A model generated the notes under the pieces. The model was not told the origin of the DNA. It saw only the letters and a list, made by a program, of their open reading frames with translations, and did no database searches. A program made the position numbers and the translations under genes. This document shows, in pieces, positions 5,985-14,734 of a stretch of 64,000 nucleotides of DNA; the first letter of the stretch is position 1, and every line of letters begins with the position of its first letter. The DNA is from Candidatus Promineifilum breve (GTDB lineage: Bacteria > Chloroflexota > Anaerolineae > Promineifilales > Promineifilaceae): positions 2,458,726 to 2,522,725 of the forward strand of contig NZ_LN890655.1 in the NCBI RefSeq assembly GCF_900066015.1, read 5' to 3'.

Positions 5985-7868
5985 TTAGAAGTCAGGATCG
6001 GGGACGAGGGAGTAGTCCCCCTCTTCCACGCCGGGGCCGTAGCGATAGACGTTGGGCCAGGGGATGTAGTTGCTGACGAAGGTATCTTCGTCGATCAGCT
6101 GGTCGTCGGCGTTGAAGACGCGGCGAGCGACAGTGACGCGCGCGCCTTCGGTGGCGTAGTCGAATTGCTCCACCGTGCCCTCGGCCACCTGATCATCGAA
6201 CTCCCAGATGTCTTCCGTCGGCGCGGGGGTCACGTTCTCGAAGATCGGTTCGTCTTTCTCCACGCGACGGCCCAACGAGGTGGAATAGAACTTGAAGGTC
6301 AGTGATTCAAACTCCTCATTGTAGTAGTTCTCAATGAGCAGATGGTGGGGCGTGTTGTTGATGAAGCGGAAATCGACCAGCGGCGAGAACACCGTGGCGT
6401 CCATGCCCGGCCCCTCGCCGTCGTTGTAGTAGCCGACCATGTAGCCGTGCTCCCAACGCTCGACGATGGGGAAGCCGGCCCAGAAGGCGGTCTGGTAGAG
6501 CGTCGTGCTGACCTGGCAGACGCCGCCGCCGACGCCCTGGATGGTGCGGCCGCCGATGATGATCAGACCAACCTCGTAGCCGTCGGATTCGCTGATGGAG
6601 CCGAGGTAGCGATTGAACGAGAACTCCTCGCCGGGGGCGACGACGACGCCGTAGAAATTGGCCGCGGCGCGGGCGATGTTGTGCTTGCGCGCGTCCGATG
6701 AGCCGTAGAACCAGGTCGTCGTCTCGGTGATGAGTTCGGTGATGCCCAACTCGACGGCCGTCGCGCCCGAATGGGCCAGGGGGGTGATCTCCTTGACGAT
6801 GAGCGGCACGGCGTGGTTGTCGCTGTTGATCTGGGCGATGAAGCGTTGCAGCGTCGCTTCCACGTCCAGCTCGCGGCCGTTCACGTGGGGGGCGACGAGC
6901 ACCAGTTCGCGGGTGTCGTCGTTGAAGTAGTAGCGGGCATTCTCCGGCCGGCGGTAAATGGTCGCGCCGAACTGGGCCAGCCAGTTGCGGGCGGCGTTCT
7001 CGTCCACCTGGATGCGGTGTTCCACGCGGCCGTCGGTCTCGGTCACCTGTTCCACGCGCAGCCATTTCGCCAGTTCTTCCTGCGGCAGCGTCACGCCGTT
7101 CAGATCGAGGTCGTCCAGCGGTTCCTGGAAGTAGAACGACACCGGCGCGGCCAGCGTGCGCTGGAGGCGCAAGGCGGTGTCCGGCTCGTCGTAGACGGCC
7201 GGGTAAATATCGGCCGTCAGCAGTTCCACGCGGGCGTCGGCAAACGAGCCGATGGGCTGGAGCAACTGCTCGCGCAGGTAGGCGCGGTCGATTGTCCGGC
7301 CGACCTGGGCCGGGGTGTAGGCGGGGACGCCGGTCGCGTCGCTGCCCCAGGCGGCGCTGACGGCCTCGCGCTCGATCTCGGCCGACACGCCGGCCAGGGC
7401 GCGATCCAGTTGCGCCTCGGCAAACACGACGATGGGCGGGATGGCGCGGCCGTAATACCATGTCTGGAAGGTGTCTTGCAGACGGCGCAACGGCCCACCG
7501 GAGCGGCCGACGTCAAACGCGGCGGCGGCCGTGGCCTCGGCATCGATCAGGATGCCCATCTCCGCCGGGACAAATGACCACTCCTCGCCGCTGCGGGGAT
7601 CGACCAGGGTGATCGTGCCGTCGGTCGAGTAGGCCGTGGCCTCGCGCAACGTCGCCGCCGCCTCGTCCGGGGTCAGTCCGCCGACGTCGACGCCCTGAAT
7701 GGTGACGCCGGTGTAGACCCGGCCGCTGTGATCGGCGCGATAGAGGGCCATCGCCGCCCCCAGCACCAGGACGGCCAGCGCCAGCCCGACGACGAGGGGG
7801 ATCAGGAAATAGCCGATCTTGCGGCCGAGGGTATTGTTGCTTTGCGAACGGGGTGAAATGGCCTGCAT
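5985..7868 (-). CDS. VanW-family protein with tandem peptidoglycan-binding-like domains
   Basis: A 627-residue envelope protein. A short basic N-terminus is followed by one membrane anchor (residues about 20-42, IGYFLIPLVVGLALAVLVLG), then a GVTIQGVDVGGLTPDEAAATL motif typical of YoaR/PG_binding_4 proteins, two such repeats to about residue 365, and a VanW domain at about 375-510. The signature GGGVCQVSTTLYQTAFWAG is intact. The C-terminus is acidic. The bulk is predicted to be outside the cytoplasm. VanW function is unresolved, but the domain is common in Gram-positives and Chloroflexota with wall-associated proteins. No Shine-Dalgarno is seen at the ATG. Confidence 0.88.
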   Translation of the reverse strand: MQAISPRSQSNNTLGRKIGYFLIPLVVGLALAVLVLGAAMALYRADHSGRVYTGVTIQGVDVGGLTPDEAAATLREATAYSTDGTITLVDPRSGEEWSFVPAEMGILIDAEATAAAAFDVGRSGGPLRRLQDTFQTWYYGRAIPPIVVFAEAQLDRALAGVSAEIEREAVSAAWGSDATGVPAYTPAQVGRTIDRAYLREQLLQPIGSFADARVELLTADIYPAVYDEPDTALRLQRTLAAPVSFYFQEPLDDLDLNGVTLPQEELAKWLRVEQVTETDGRVEHRIQVDENAARNWLAQFGATIYRRPENARYYFNDDTRELVLVAPHVNGRELDVEATLQRFIAQINSDNHAVPLIVKEITPLAHSGATAVELGITELITETTTWFYGSSDARKHNIARAAANFYGVVVAPGEEFSFNRYLGSISESDGYEVGLIIIGGRTIQGVGGGVCQVSTTLYQTAFWAGFPIVERWEHGYMVGYYNDGEGPGMDATVFSPLVDFRFINNTPHHLLIENYYNEEFESLTFKFYSTSLGRRVEKDEPIFENVTPAPTEDIWEFDDQVAEGTVEQFDYATEGARVTVARRVFNADDQLIDEDTFVSNYIPWPNVYRYGPGVEEGDYSLVPDPDF

Positions 7869-7902
7869 AAGATTAGATTAATGACTGTTGCGGATTAATT
7901 AT

Positions 7903-7996
7903 TTAGCCACGGATTGACACGGATTTAACGGATCAAAACGGATCAAGAGAATTCAATCCGTATTCATCCGTTCAATCCGTGTCAATCCGTGGTTAA
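7903..7996. repeat. CACGGATT/AATCCGTG palindromic repeat
   Basis: Outer inverted arms at 7903-7925 and 7974-7996 match at 22 of 23 positions, with further ACGGAT and ATCCGT units inside. It lies 35 bases upstream of the VanW-protein start and belongs to the family of the element at 3149-3240. Confidence 0.9.
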
Positions 7997-8066
7997 TGAT
8001 TAAATCTATCGACTCGCGGCATTCTAGCACGCCTTCGGCCGGCGCGGCAGAACACTTAGACAGAAC

Positions 8067-8759
8067 TCAGGACGGGCGAACGGCCCAGACCAGTTCGTAC
8101 TCCACCTGCCACGGCTGGCTGCGCACGTCGATGAGTCCCAGGCCCGTCAGCAGCGCCTCCAGCGCGTCGCGATCGCGCGCCCGACCCAGGAAGTAGGCTG
8201 CCTCCGGTCCCTGGCGGCGGGTGATGAGCAACACGCCGCCCGGCTGCAGGACGCGTGCCATCTCGCCCAGGGCGGCGGCATCGTCGGGCAGAAATTCGAG
8301 CGCCTCCAGGCAGGTGACGGCGGCGAAGGTGGCGGCGGCGAAGGGCAACTCCTGGGCCGATTGGCGCACCAGCGCGGCCCGCTCGCCGAAGGGAGCCAGC
8401 TTGCGCGCGGCCTGTTCCAGCATCCCGGCCGAGGCGTCGAGACCGACGACGCGGCCGTTGAACTCCGCCTCCTGGAGCAAAAAGTAGGGCAGACGGCCGG
8501 TGCCGGTAGCCACATCGAGCACCAGCGGCGCGGGCCAGGCCTTCAGCCGCCGCCGCAGCGGGTAGGTGACGAAGGCGCTCTCCGTGTCGGGGTCGAACTT
8601 CTTGATGCCGTCGTAGCGCCCGGCGGCCAGATCGTAGAGCCACACGACCACCCGCCGCCCCAGAAAGACGCCCTCGGTCAGGATGAGCAACCAACGGAGG
8701 AGCCAATAGATCCCGGCGAGGAGCAGAACGATGAGGGCAAGGGCGACGGCGTAGACCAT
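8067..8759 (-). CDS. Membrane-anchored class I SAM-dependent methyltransferase
   Basis: A 230-residue protein. Residues 3-27 form a hydrophobic anchor (VYAVALALIVLLLAGIYWLL), followed by a methyltransferase domain with VLDVATGTGRLPYFLL (motif I), VVGLDASAGMLEQA (motif II), and LQPGGVLLITRR. An N-terminal membrane segment is unusual for this fold and suggests a lipid or envelope substrate, though this is inference. No clear ribosome-binding site precedes the ATG. It is downstream of dgt on the same strand, separated by a palindromic repeat. Confidence 0.83.
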   Translation of the reverse strand: MVYAVALALIVLLLAGIYWLLRWLLILTEGVFLGRRVVVWLYDLAAGRYDGIKKFDPDTESAFVTYPLRRRLKAWPAPLVLDVATGTGRLPYFLLQEAEFNGRVVGLDASAGMLEQAARKLAPFGERAALVRQSAQELPFAAATFAAVTCLEALEFLPDDAAALGEMARVLQPGGVLLITRRQGPEAAYFLGRARDRDALEALLTGLGLIDVRSQPWQVEYELVWAVRPS

Positions 8760-8781
8760 GAGGTAAAATTAACGCAATGAT

Positions 8782-8850
8782 GTGGCGGGTGGCGAGTGGC
8801 GGGTGGCGGGTTCAAAGCGACTCGCCACCCGCCACCCGCCACTCGCCACT
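8782..8850. repeat. GGTGGCGGGTGGCGA inverted repeat array
   Basis: GTGGCGGGTGGCGAGTGGC units are followed by their complements (CTCGCCACCCGCCACCCGCC), forming a long hairpin-capable array just beyond the dgt stop. A sister element is at 38524-38605. Confidence 0.9.
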
Positions 8851-8854
8851 CTTC

Positions 8855-10009
8855 TCACGCCCTTATGTACGGATCGTACAACTTCTGCCACTCATCCAGC
8901 GCGTAGCGGTCGGTCATCCCGGCGATGTAATCGGCGACGACGCGCTCGACCGCTCCGTCGCCCAGCCGTTCCTGCGTCTCGCGCGGCAGCATATGCGGCT
9001 CCTTGACGTAAGCCTCGAACAGTTCGGCGATGAACCGCTCGGCCTTGGTCTGCATCCGCACCAGCCGGTAGTGGCGGTACATGCGCTCGTAGAGGAAGCG
9101 TTTCAGCGCCCGCACCTTGACGCCAAACTCATCGGAGTAGCGCACCACGTTCGTGGCATGGCGCTGCAACTTCTCCGGCGAATCGATGGCCTGGGCGGTC
9201 AGCGTGGCCGCGGTCTGGGCCAATACGTCGCCGACGGAGCGGCCGATCAACTCGCGGATGATCTCATGGCGGTGGAGCGAGGTGAACGGCCGGCCGGGCC
9301 GCCAATCAGCCTCGGCGCACAACTCGCGCCAGACGGCCAACTCTTCCAGGTCATCCAGCGTGAACAGCCCGGCGCGCAGGCCGTCGTCCAGGTCGTGGGC
9401 ATTGTAGGCGATCTCGTCGGCCAGATTGGCGATCTGCGCTTCCAGCGAGGCCCGTTTGTCCGGCTCAAAATTGGCCGCCTCACTGACGTCGTAGTCCGTC
9501 TCGTGCTTCAGCATCCCCTCGCGCGTCTCGTAGGTCAGGTTGAGGCCGGGGAAATCGGGGTAGCGGTGTTCCAGTTCGGTGACGATGCGATAGCTCTGGG
9601 TATTGTGATTGAAACCGCCATGCCCGGCCATCAGGCTATTCAGCACGTGCTCGCCGGCATGGCCGAAAGGGGCGTGGCCCAGGTCGTGGGCCAGACAGAT
9701 GGCCTCGGTCAAATCCTCGTTGCCGCCCAGGCCGCGGGCCAGCGACCGGCCGAGTTGGGCCACTTCAATCGTGTGGGTCAGCCGGGTGCGGTAGTGGTCG
9801 CCCTCATAGAAGACGAAGACCTGGGTCTTGTACATGAGACGGCGAAAGGGGGTGGTGTGGATAATCCGGTCGCGATCGCGGGTGAAGGCCGTGCGCCCGG
9901 CCGATTCGGCTTCGGGGTAGGCTCGGCCGCGCGATTCCGCGCTGCGCAACGCATAGGGGGCCAGACTCATGGCCTCGATCTCCTCAAGTTGCGGCCGCAT
10001 ACGTATCAT
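8855..10009 (-). CDS. dgt: dGTPase-like HD-domain deoxynucleoside triphosphate triphosphohydrolase
   Basis: A 384-residue HD-superfamily enzyme that cleaves dNTPs to deoxynucleoside and tripolyphosphate. Visible motifs are RTAFTRDRDRIIHTTPFRRL, the metal-binding RLTHTIEVAQ and AHDLGHAPFGHAGE histidine/aspartate motifs, and DEIAYNAHDLDDGL. The length matches the type-2 dGTPase-like family rather than the longer E. coli Dgt. AGGAG sits nine bases before the ATG. Substrate range cannot be read from sequence. Confidence 0.93.
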   Translation of the reverse strand: MIRMRPQLEEIEAMSLAPYALRSAESRGRAYPEAESAGRTAFTRDRDRIIHTTPFRRLMYKTQVFVFYEGDHYRTRLTHTIEVAQLGRSLARGLGGNEDLTEAICLAHDLGHAPFGHAGEHVLNSLMAGHGGFNHNTQSYRIVTELEHRYPDFPGLNLTYETREGMLKHETDYDVSEAANFEPDKRASLEAQIANLADEIAYNAHDLDDGLRAGLFTLDDLEELAVWRELCAEADWRPGRPFTSLHRHEIIRELIGRSVGDVLAQTAATLTAQAIDSPEKLQRHATNVVRYSDEFGVKVRALKRFLYERMYRHYRLVRMQTKAERFIAELFEAYVKEPHMLPRETQERLGDGAVERVVADYIAGMTDRYALDEWQKLYDPYIRA

Positions 10010-10128
10010 TTTGGCATACTCCTGAACTGAGAAGGTGGCGGCGGTGGCAGCGATCGCGGAAACGGGGGTTGCCGCCGGACACCGGCAAGTGTAACATAAT
10101 CCTATCCTGACCGCTACGTGGGGCGCTT

Positions 10129-10830
10129 ATGGCATCCAATCCCAATCGTAAGGGTTGCGGCGCCCGCTTGCCGCAACTGATTTTCACCGTTATCGTGGCT
10201 ATCCTGCTGGCGATGGTCGTCTTCTGGGCCATTCCTTTTCTGCAGGGACGGCCCGAATTGCCCAGTGGCACCAACGTTTTGCAGGTCGAGGGCAATCTGA
10301 TCCGCGTGGTCATGGACCCCAATCAGGAGGTCTTTCTGGTGCCCCTCGGCGGCATCGGCACGGGCACGGGGGGGCAGACGATAACGCAACTACCCAGCCC
10401 GACGCCCAATATACTGGCTACTGTCGCCGCGACGGCCACCACCCAGGTGCTGCCGACCGCGCCGCCGCCCGTGCCGGCCACGGCCACGGCTCGCCCGGCC
10501 AATAGCTGCATTGCCTTCACCGGCTACACGGTGGTGGCGGGCGACACCCTGTTCAGCATCTCGCGCAAGTTCGTCACGTCCATCGTCCTGATGGCCCGCC
10601 ACGGCATCTCGTCGGCGTCGCTGCTGCCGGGGGCGGCGCTGCGCATTCCGGTGGGCGATCCCGCCTGTTGTGCGGGTGGTTGGCGGCCCTACGTGGTGGA
10701 AGAGGGCGAAACGTGGTTCGGCATCGCCCAGCAATGCGGCACCACGGTGGATTCACTCTTGCAGGGCAACGGTCTCGGCGCGGGCGCGCCGCTCTATATG
10801 GCCTCGGTCATCTGTGTGCCGGCCAATTGA
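10129..10830 (+). CDS. Membrane-anchored twin-LysM protein
   Basis: A 233-residue protein: a basic N-terminus, one membrane helix (about residues 16-38, QLIFTVIVAILLAMVVFW), a 60-residue Pro/Thr/Ala linker, then two LysM-type modules. The first contains YTVVAGDTLFSISRKF and the second YVVEEGETWFGIAQQCGTT. LysM modules bind N-acetylglucosamine-containing glycans such as peptidoglycan. Cysteines flank the second module and may form disulfides outside the cell. It is probably a wall-binding surface protein. It stands alone, convergent with the next gene. Confidence 0.85.
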   Translation: MASNPNRKGCGARLPQLIFTVIVAILLAMVVFWAIPFLQGRPELPSGTNVLQVEGNLIRVVMDPNQEVFLVPLGGIGTGTGGQTITQLPSPTPNILATVAATATTQVLPTAPPPVPATATARPANSCIAFTGYTVVAGDTLFSISRKFVTSIVLMARHGISSASLLPGAALRIPVGDPACCAGGWRPYVVEEGETWFGIAQQCGTTVDSLLQGNGLGAGAPLYMASVICVPAN

Positions 10831-10848
10831 CGCCGCCGGCAGTGTAAC

Positions 10849-11148
10849 TCAGGCCAGCAAGCGGCCGGTCAGGGCCAGATAGCCCGTCACGGCCACGAGA
10901 ATGTTGAGCCACAACAGCACACCGATGATAATCCGCTGGGCATCGGTGAAATCCCACGGGCCGCGCGGCGCGAAATAGGTGGTCGTTGGGGCTTCAGTTG
11001 TTTCGACCAGGCTAGTCTCAACGACCGTCTCTTCGTAAACCGGGGCGGCGTTCCAATCCACGACCAATTCCTCGGCCGCCGCATCCTCGACCACCGCAAC
11101 CGTTTGGGTCACTGCCACCACTTCCGTCTCGACTATTTCTTCGGCCAT
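10849..11148 (-). CDS. Small acidic protein with C-terminal membrane segment
   Basis: A 99-residue protein starting MAEEIVETEVVAV with GGAGA upstream. Residues 1-65 are strongly acidic and Val/Thr/Glu-rich; residues 73-95 are a single hydrophobic helix (IIIGVLLWLNILVAVTGYLAL) close to the C-terminus. This is a tail-anchored layout with the acidic domain probably in the cytosol. Not recognised by family. The longer upstream frame is rejected because it runs through the birA coding region. Confidence 0.65.
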   Translation of the reverse strand: MAEEIVETEVVAVTQTVAVVEDAAAEELVVDWNAAPVYEETVVETSLVETTEAPTTTYFAPRGPWDFTDAQRIIIGVLLWLNILVAVTGYLALTGRLLA

Positions 11149-11216
11149 TGTGTTTCTCCGCCGCCAGGAATTGTGCGCTTCAACTTGACATAGCGTAACC
11201 TGATAGCCGCCAAATG

Positions 11217-12056
11217 TCAACGGTCGCGCAGGGTCACGTCGCCGGCGGCCACAACGTGTTGTCTGCCGGCCGCGTCGCGCACCAGCAGTTGGCCCCATTC
11301 GTCCGTGCCCTCGGCCAGCCCCTCCAGCGCGGCCGACGACCCCGCCGACACACGCACCGCTTGGCCGATGGTGATCAAGCGCGCGTTCCATTCGGCCCAG
11401 GGGGATTGCCCGGCATCGGCGGCGTCGTACCCTTGCTCCAGCCGGTCGAGCAGGGCCAGCAGCAACGGCCGCCGCGCGATGGGCCGCCCGGCGGCGACTT
11501 GCAGGCTAATCGGCGGCATGGGCGCGACGGGGAGTTGCTCGGCGGGGATGTTGACGTTCAGCCCCACGCCGAGGATGGCGCTCTCCAACCGGCCGGCGGG
11601 GTCGAGCGTCGAATCGAGCAGCAGGCCGCATACCTTGCGCCACGCGCCGTCGTGATCGAGCACCACATCGTTGGGCCATTTGAGGCGCGCCGGCCGCCCG
11701 GCCACGCTCTCGATGGCGGCGACGACGGCCAGCCCGGCCAGCATCGTCAGCCACGCCCCTTGCCGCGCCGGCCAGCCCGGCCGCAGCAGGGCCGAGAACA
11801 GCAGCCCCCCGCCCGGCGGCGCTTCCCAGCGGCGGTCGAGCCGCCCGCGCCCGGCCGATTGGAACTCGGCCAGCAGCACCGTGCCCGTCGCGCGGGCCGG
11901 GTCGGCCGCACGGGCCGGGTCGGCCGCCCACTCCTTCAGCCGGTCGTTGGTCGAATCGATGTCGGCGACGTAATGATACGGCCGCCCCAGCCAGGTTGTC
12001 GCCAGTTCCGCCCGCACACTGGCCTCGTCAAGTTGGTCATCCGGTATTTGTGACAT
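11217..12056 (-). CDS. birA: Biotin--[acetyl-CoA-carboxylase] ligase
   Basis: A 279-residue class I biotin protein ligase without the N-terminal DNA-binding domain. It shows STNDRLKEW, the biotinyl-AMP loop SAGRGRLDRRW, LKWPNDVVL, and GVGLNVNI, then a small C-terminal SH3-like domain. It attaches biotin to the carrier protein of acetyl-CoA carboxylase and related enzymes. The start MSQIPDDQ is taken at 12056 because upstream codons are repeat-derived. A two-unit direct repeat (11885-11935) encodes DPARAADPARA. Absence of a winged helix means it should not repress a biotin operon. Confidence 0.92.
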   Translation of the reverse strand: MSQIPDDQLDEASVRAELATTWLGRPYHYVADIDSTNDRLKEWAADPARAADPARATGTVLLAEFQSAGRGRLDRRWEAPPGGGLLFSALLRPGWPARQGAWLTMLAGLAVVAAIESVAGRPARLKWPNDVVLDHDGAWRKVCGLLLDSTLDPAGRLESAILGVGLNVNIPAEQLPVAPMPPISLQVAAGRPIARRPLLLALLDRLEQGYDAADAGQSPWAEWNARLITIGQAVRVSAGSSAALEGLAEGTDEWGQLLVRDAAGRQHVVAAGDVTLRDR

Positions 12057-12068
12057 AGGCAAGAATGA

Positions 12069-12100
12069 AACCACAGATTGCCCAGATTTCACAGATTGAA
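12069..12100. repeat. CAGATTTCACAGATT repeat, partial copy
   Basis: A short member of the AATCTGTGA family, in the inverse sense, lies between birA and the divergent PBP-like gene. It contains a TTG that lengthens the PBP reading frame artificially. Confidence 0.65.
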
Positions 12101-12122
12101 GAAAGAGGAAAATCCTGCGACA

Positions 12123-14687
12123 ATGAATGGTATGCGGGCCACAGACATCATTCGACTGCGACGAGCACGACAAGCCGGGCGGCGTGCCCGGCGCGGGTCG
12201 CGGGCGCTGGCCGGCGCGGCGTTGCTGCCGGCGCTGCTGGTCATGATTGTGCTCGTTGCCGGGCTGGCCGGCGGCGCGGCGGCGCTGCTGGCCCTGACGC
12301 GCGATCTGCCGGCCGTCGAAACGCTGCGCGACTTGCCCGGCCACTTCCGGCCCATCACCGCCACGACCCGCCTCTATGCCGGGGAAGAACCGGCGACGGC
12401 CGGCGCGTCGGGACGGGTGTTGATTGACGAAATCGGCGATCCCCGGCTGGACAGCGCCGGCTGGGTTGCCCTCGATGACCTGCCGCCGGTTGTGCCCACC
12501 GCCTATCTGGCCGTGGTCGATCCGCAATTCATGGCTGCTGCGCCGTCCACGTTCGCTGCCCTGCGCGGCGCGCTCACCAGCCGGGATTCGCCGGTCATTC
12601 AGGAGTTAATCCGCGACCATCTGCGCGGCGGCGCGGTCGGGGCGGCGGGCGACACGCGGCGGGCGTGGCAGGATTGGCTGCTGGCCCGCCAGATGGAGCG
12701 CCTCTACTCGCGCGAGCAATTGCTGGCGTGGACGCTCAACACGCGCTACTTCGGCCATCTGGCCTACGGCATCGAGGCCGCGGCGCGGGTCTATTTCGCC
12801 AAGGGCGCGGCCGACCTGACGCCGGGCGAGGCGGCCCTGCTGGTGGCCGTGGCCCGCGACCCGGCGGCCAACCCGTTCGACGACCCGGCCGGGGCGCGGC
12901 GCGGGCAGGAAGCGGTGCTGTCGGCCCTGGTGGCCGCCGGGGCGCTAACTGTCGAAGAAGCGGCGACTGTGCTGGCCGCGCCGCTCGTCCTCGCCCCCCC
13001 GCCGGGCAGCACCTCGGCCGCGCCGGATTTTGCTCGGCTGGCCCGCCGTGAATTAGAGCGCAGCCTGGGACCGGAACGCCTGCTGGCCGGCGGCTGGCAG
13101 GTGGAGACAACGCTCGATTGGGCGCTACAGACGCAGGCGGCCTGTCTCATCGACATTCAAACCGGGCGAACCGGGCAGACATCAAGCGGCGGCCCAGCCT
13201 GCCCGGCGGCCGATCTGTTGCCTGCTGTGACTGTCTCGCCGACCGGCGCGGCGGCCATCGTGGCCCTCGACCCGGCCACCGGCGCGATCGCCGCGCTGGC
13301 CGGCGACGTGACGACAGCCCATCCCGGCGGCGCGCTCGTCCGGCCGCTCATCTACCTGACCGCATTGAGTCGCGGCTACACGGCGGCGACGTTGACGCTG
13401 GACGTGCCCACCGTCTATCTGCAAAACGGCCGGCCCTACACACCGCGCAACGCCGACGGCCACTATCTCGGCCCGCTGCGCCTGCGCCAGGCATTGGCCG
13501 CCGACCGCGCCGCGCCCGCGGCCCAGGTGCTGGGTTGGGTCGGCGCGGAACGGGTCGTGGCGACGGCGCGGGCGCTGGGGCTGCGAGCCGACGAGCCGGC
13601 GGCGGGATTGGCCTTGGCCGAAGAAGGCTTCCCGGCCGGCCTGCTGGAGATGAGCGCCGCGCTGGCCGCCGTAGCCAATCGCGGGGCGCTGGCCGGCGCG
13701 GCGGACACACTGGGTCAGCCCCGGCCGACGACTATTCGCCGCGTCACCGACGGCGGCGGCGCGGTGGCCTACGCCTATGAGCCGGTGACGCGCGAGGCGC
13801 TGGCCCCGGAACTGGCCTACTTGCTGACCGACATGCTGGCCGGCCGGGACGCGGCTTGCCCGGCCGAGGTCTGCCCGGCCACGTCGGAACTACCCGACGG
13901 GCGGCGGGCGGCGCTGGTCGCAGGCGATGGCTGGGCGGTAGGCGCAACGCCGGAGCGGTTGATCGGGGTGTGGGCGGGCGGCGGCGCGTCACCGGCAATG
14001 GATAACGGCGAGGATGCCGGTTCCCTGTGGCGATCGCTCATGGCCTGGGCGACGGTGGACACGCCGGCCGGCGACTGGCTGCGGCCAACCACATTGCGCC
14101 CGGTGGAGGTGTGTGCGGCATCGGGGTTGTTGCCGTCGCGCGCGGCCGATTGCCCCACGGTGCGCGAGTGGTTCGCGCCGGGCACGGAGCCGTCGGCCGT
14201 GGATACGATGACCCGCGAAGTGGCCGTCAACCGCGAGACGGGCCGGCTGGCGACGATCTTCACCCCGCCGCAACTGGTCGAGCGCCGCGTGGTGACCGAC
14301 TATCCGCCGGAAGCGGCCGGCTGGGCGACGGCGCAGGGGATCGCCATGCCGCCGGCCGAATATGATACTATTCGGCGCATCACCACGCGCAATGGTGGAG
14401 CGACAATTACCGCCCCTGAGCCGTGGTCGGTGGTCAGTGGTCAGTGGTCGGTGGTCGGTTCCGCCGGTGGAGAAGGATTCTCCACCTACAGGCTGGCGTA
14501 TTTTCCCGGGCTGTGGCCGGAGGCGATGGGGATCATCGCCGAGGGGAGTGCGCCGGTGGCAGCGGGGGAGTTGGGGGTATGGGATACGACGCTGGTGGCG
14601 GATGGGCTTTATACGGTATTGCTGACGGTGTTTCGCGGTGATGGGACGTTTGATGAGGTGGCGATTCCGGTGACGGTTGGTAATTGA
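12123..14687 (+). CDS. Class A penicillin-binding-protein homologue, predicted catalytically inactive
   Basis: An 854-residue bitopic protein: basic N-terminus, one membrane helix, a GT51 transglycosylase-like domain (clear in RQMERLYSREQLLAWTLNTR, YFGHLAYGIEAAARVYFAKG) and a transpeptidase-like domain (PLIYLTALSRGYTAATLTLD, TPRNADGHYLGPLRLRQALA). Every expected catalytic motif I could align by eye is altered. The GT51 ED reads VD (near 12515), the HxG and STITQQ segments are lost, and RKxxE reads RAWQD. SxxK reads ALVR (13332-13343), SxN reads DRA (13502-13510) and KTG reads DGW (13926-13934). The frame is nonetheless open throughout. It may be a scaffold or regulator in wall synthesis. The ATG at 12123 is preferred over an upstream TTG. 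Confidence 0.8.
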   Translation: MNGMRATDIIRLRRARQAGRRARRGSRALAGAALLPALLVMIVLVAGLAGGAAALLALTRDLPAVETLRDLPGHFRPITATTRLYAGEEPATAGASGRVLIDEIGDPRLDSAGWVALDDLPPVVPTAYLAVVDPQFMAAAPSTFAALRGALTSRDSPVIQELIRDHLRGGAVGAAGDTRRAWQDWLLARQMERLYSREQLLAWTLNTRYFGHLAYGIEAAARVYFAKGAADLTPGEAALLVAVARDPAANPFDDPAGARRGQEAVLSALVAAGALTVEEAATVLAAPLVLAPPPGSTSAAPDFARLARRELERSLGPERLLAGGWQVETTLDWALQTQAACLIDIQTGRTGQTSSGGPACPAADLLPAVTVSPTGAAAIVALDPATGAIAALAGDVTTAHPGGALVRPLIYLTALSRGYTAATLTLDVPTVYLQNGRPYTPRNADGHYLGPLRLRQALAADRAAPAAQVLGWVGAERVVATARALGLRADEPAAGLALAEEGFPAGLLEMSAALAAVANRGALAGAADTLGQPRPTTIRRVTDGGGAVAYAYEPVTREALAPELAYLLTDMLAGRDAACPAEVCPATSELPDGRRAALVAGDGWAVGATPERLIGVWAGGGASPAMDNGEDAGSLWRSLMAWATVDTPAGDWLRPTTLRPVEVCAASGLLPSRAADCPTVREWFAPGTEPSAVDTMTREVAVNRETGRLATIFTPPQLVERRVVTDYPPEAAGWATAQGIAMPPAEYDTIRRITTRNGGATITAPEPWSVVSGQWSVVGSAGGEGFSTYRLAYFPGLWPEAMGIIAEGSAPVAAGELGVWDTTLVADGLYTVLLTVFRGDGTFDEVAIPVTVGN
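14423..14460. repeat. Heptamer repeat inside a coding region
   Basis: Five GTGGTC(A/G) units lie in frame within the PBP-like gene and encode [12 protein letters not shown]. The surrounding coding frame is not disturbed. Confidence 0.85.
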
Positions 14688-14734
14688 TTACCCCGCCCCT
14701 TTTTCGCCGGGCGCTGTGCGCACAAAATAGAAGA

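Noticed and set aside
12078-12122. Upstream TTG start for the PBP-like gene
   Set aside because: The extra 15 codons lie in an intergenic CAGATTTCAC repeat; the ATG at 12123 fits better.
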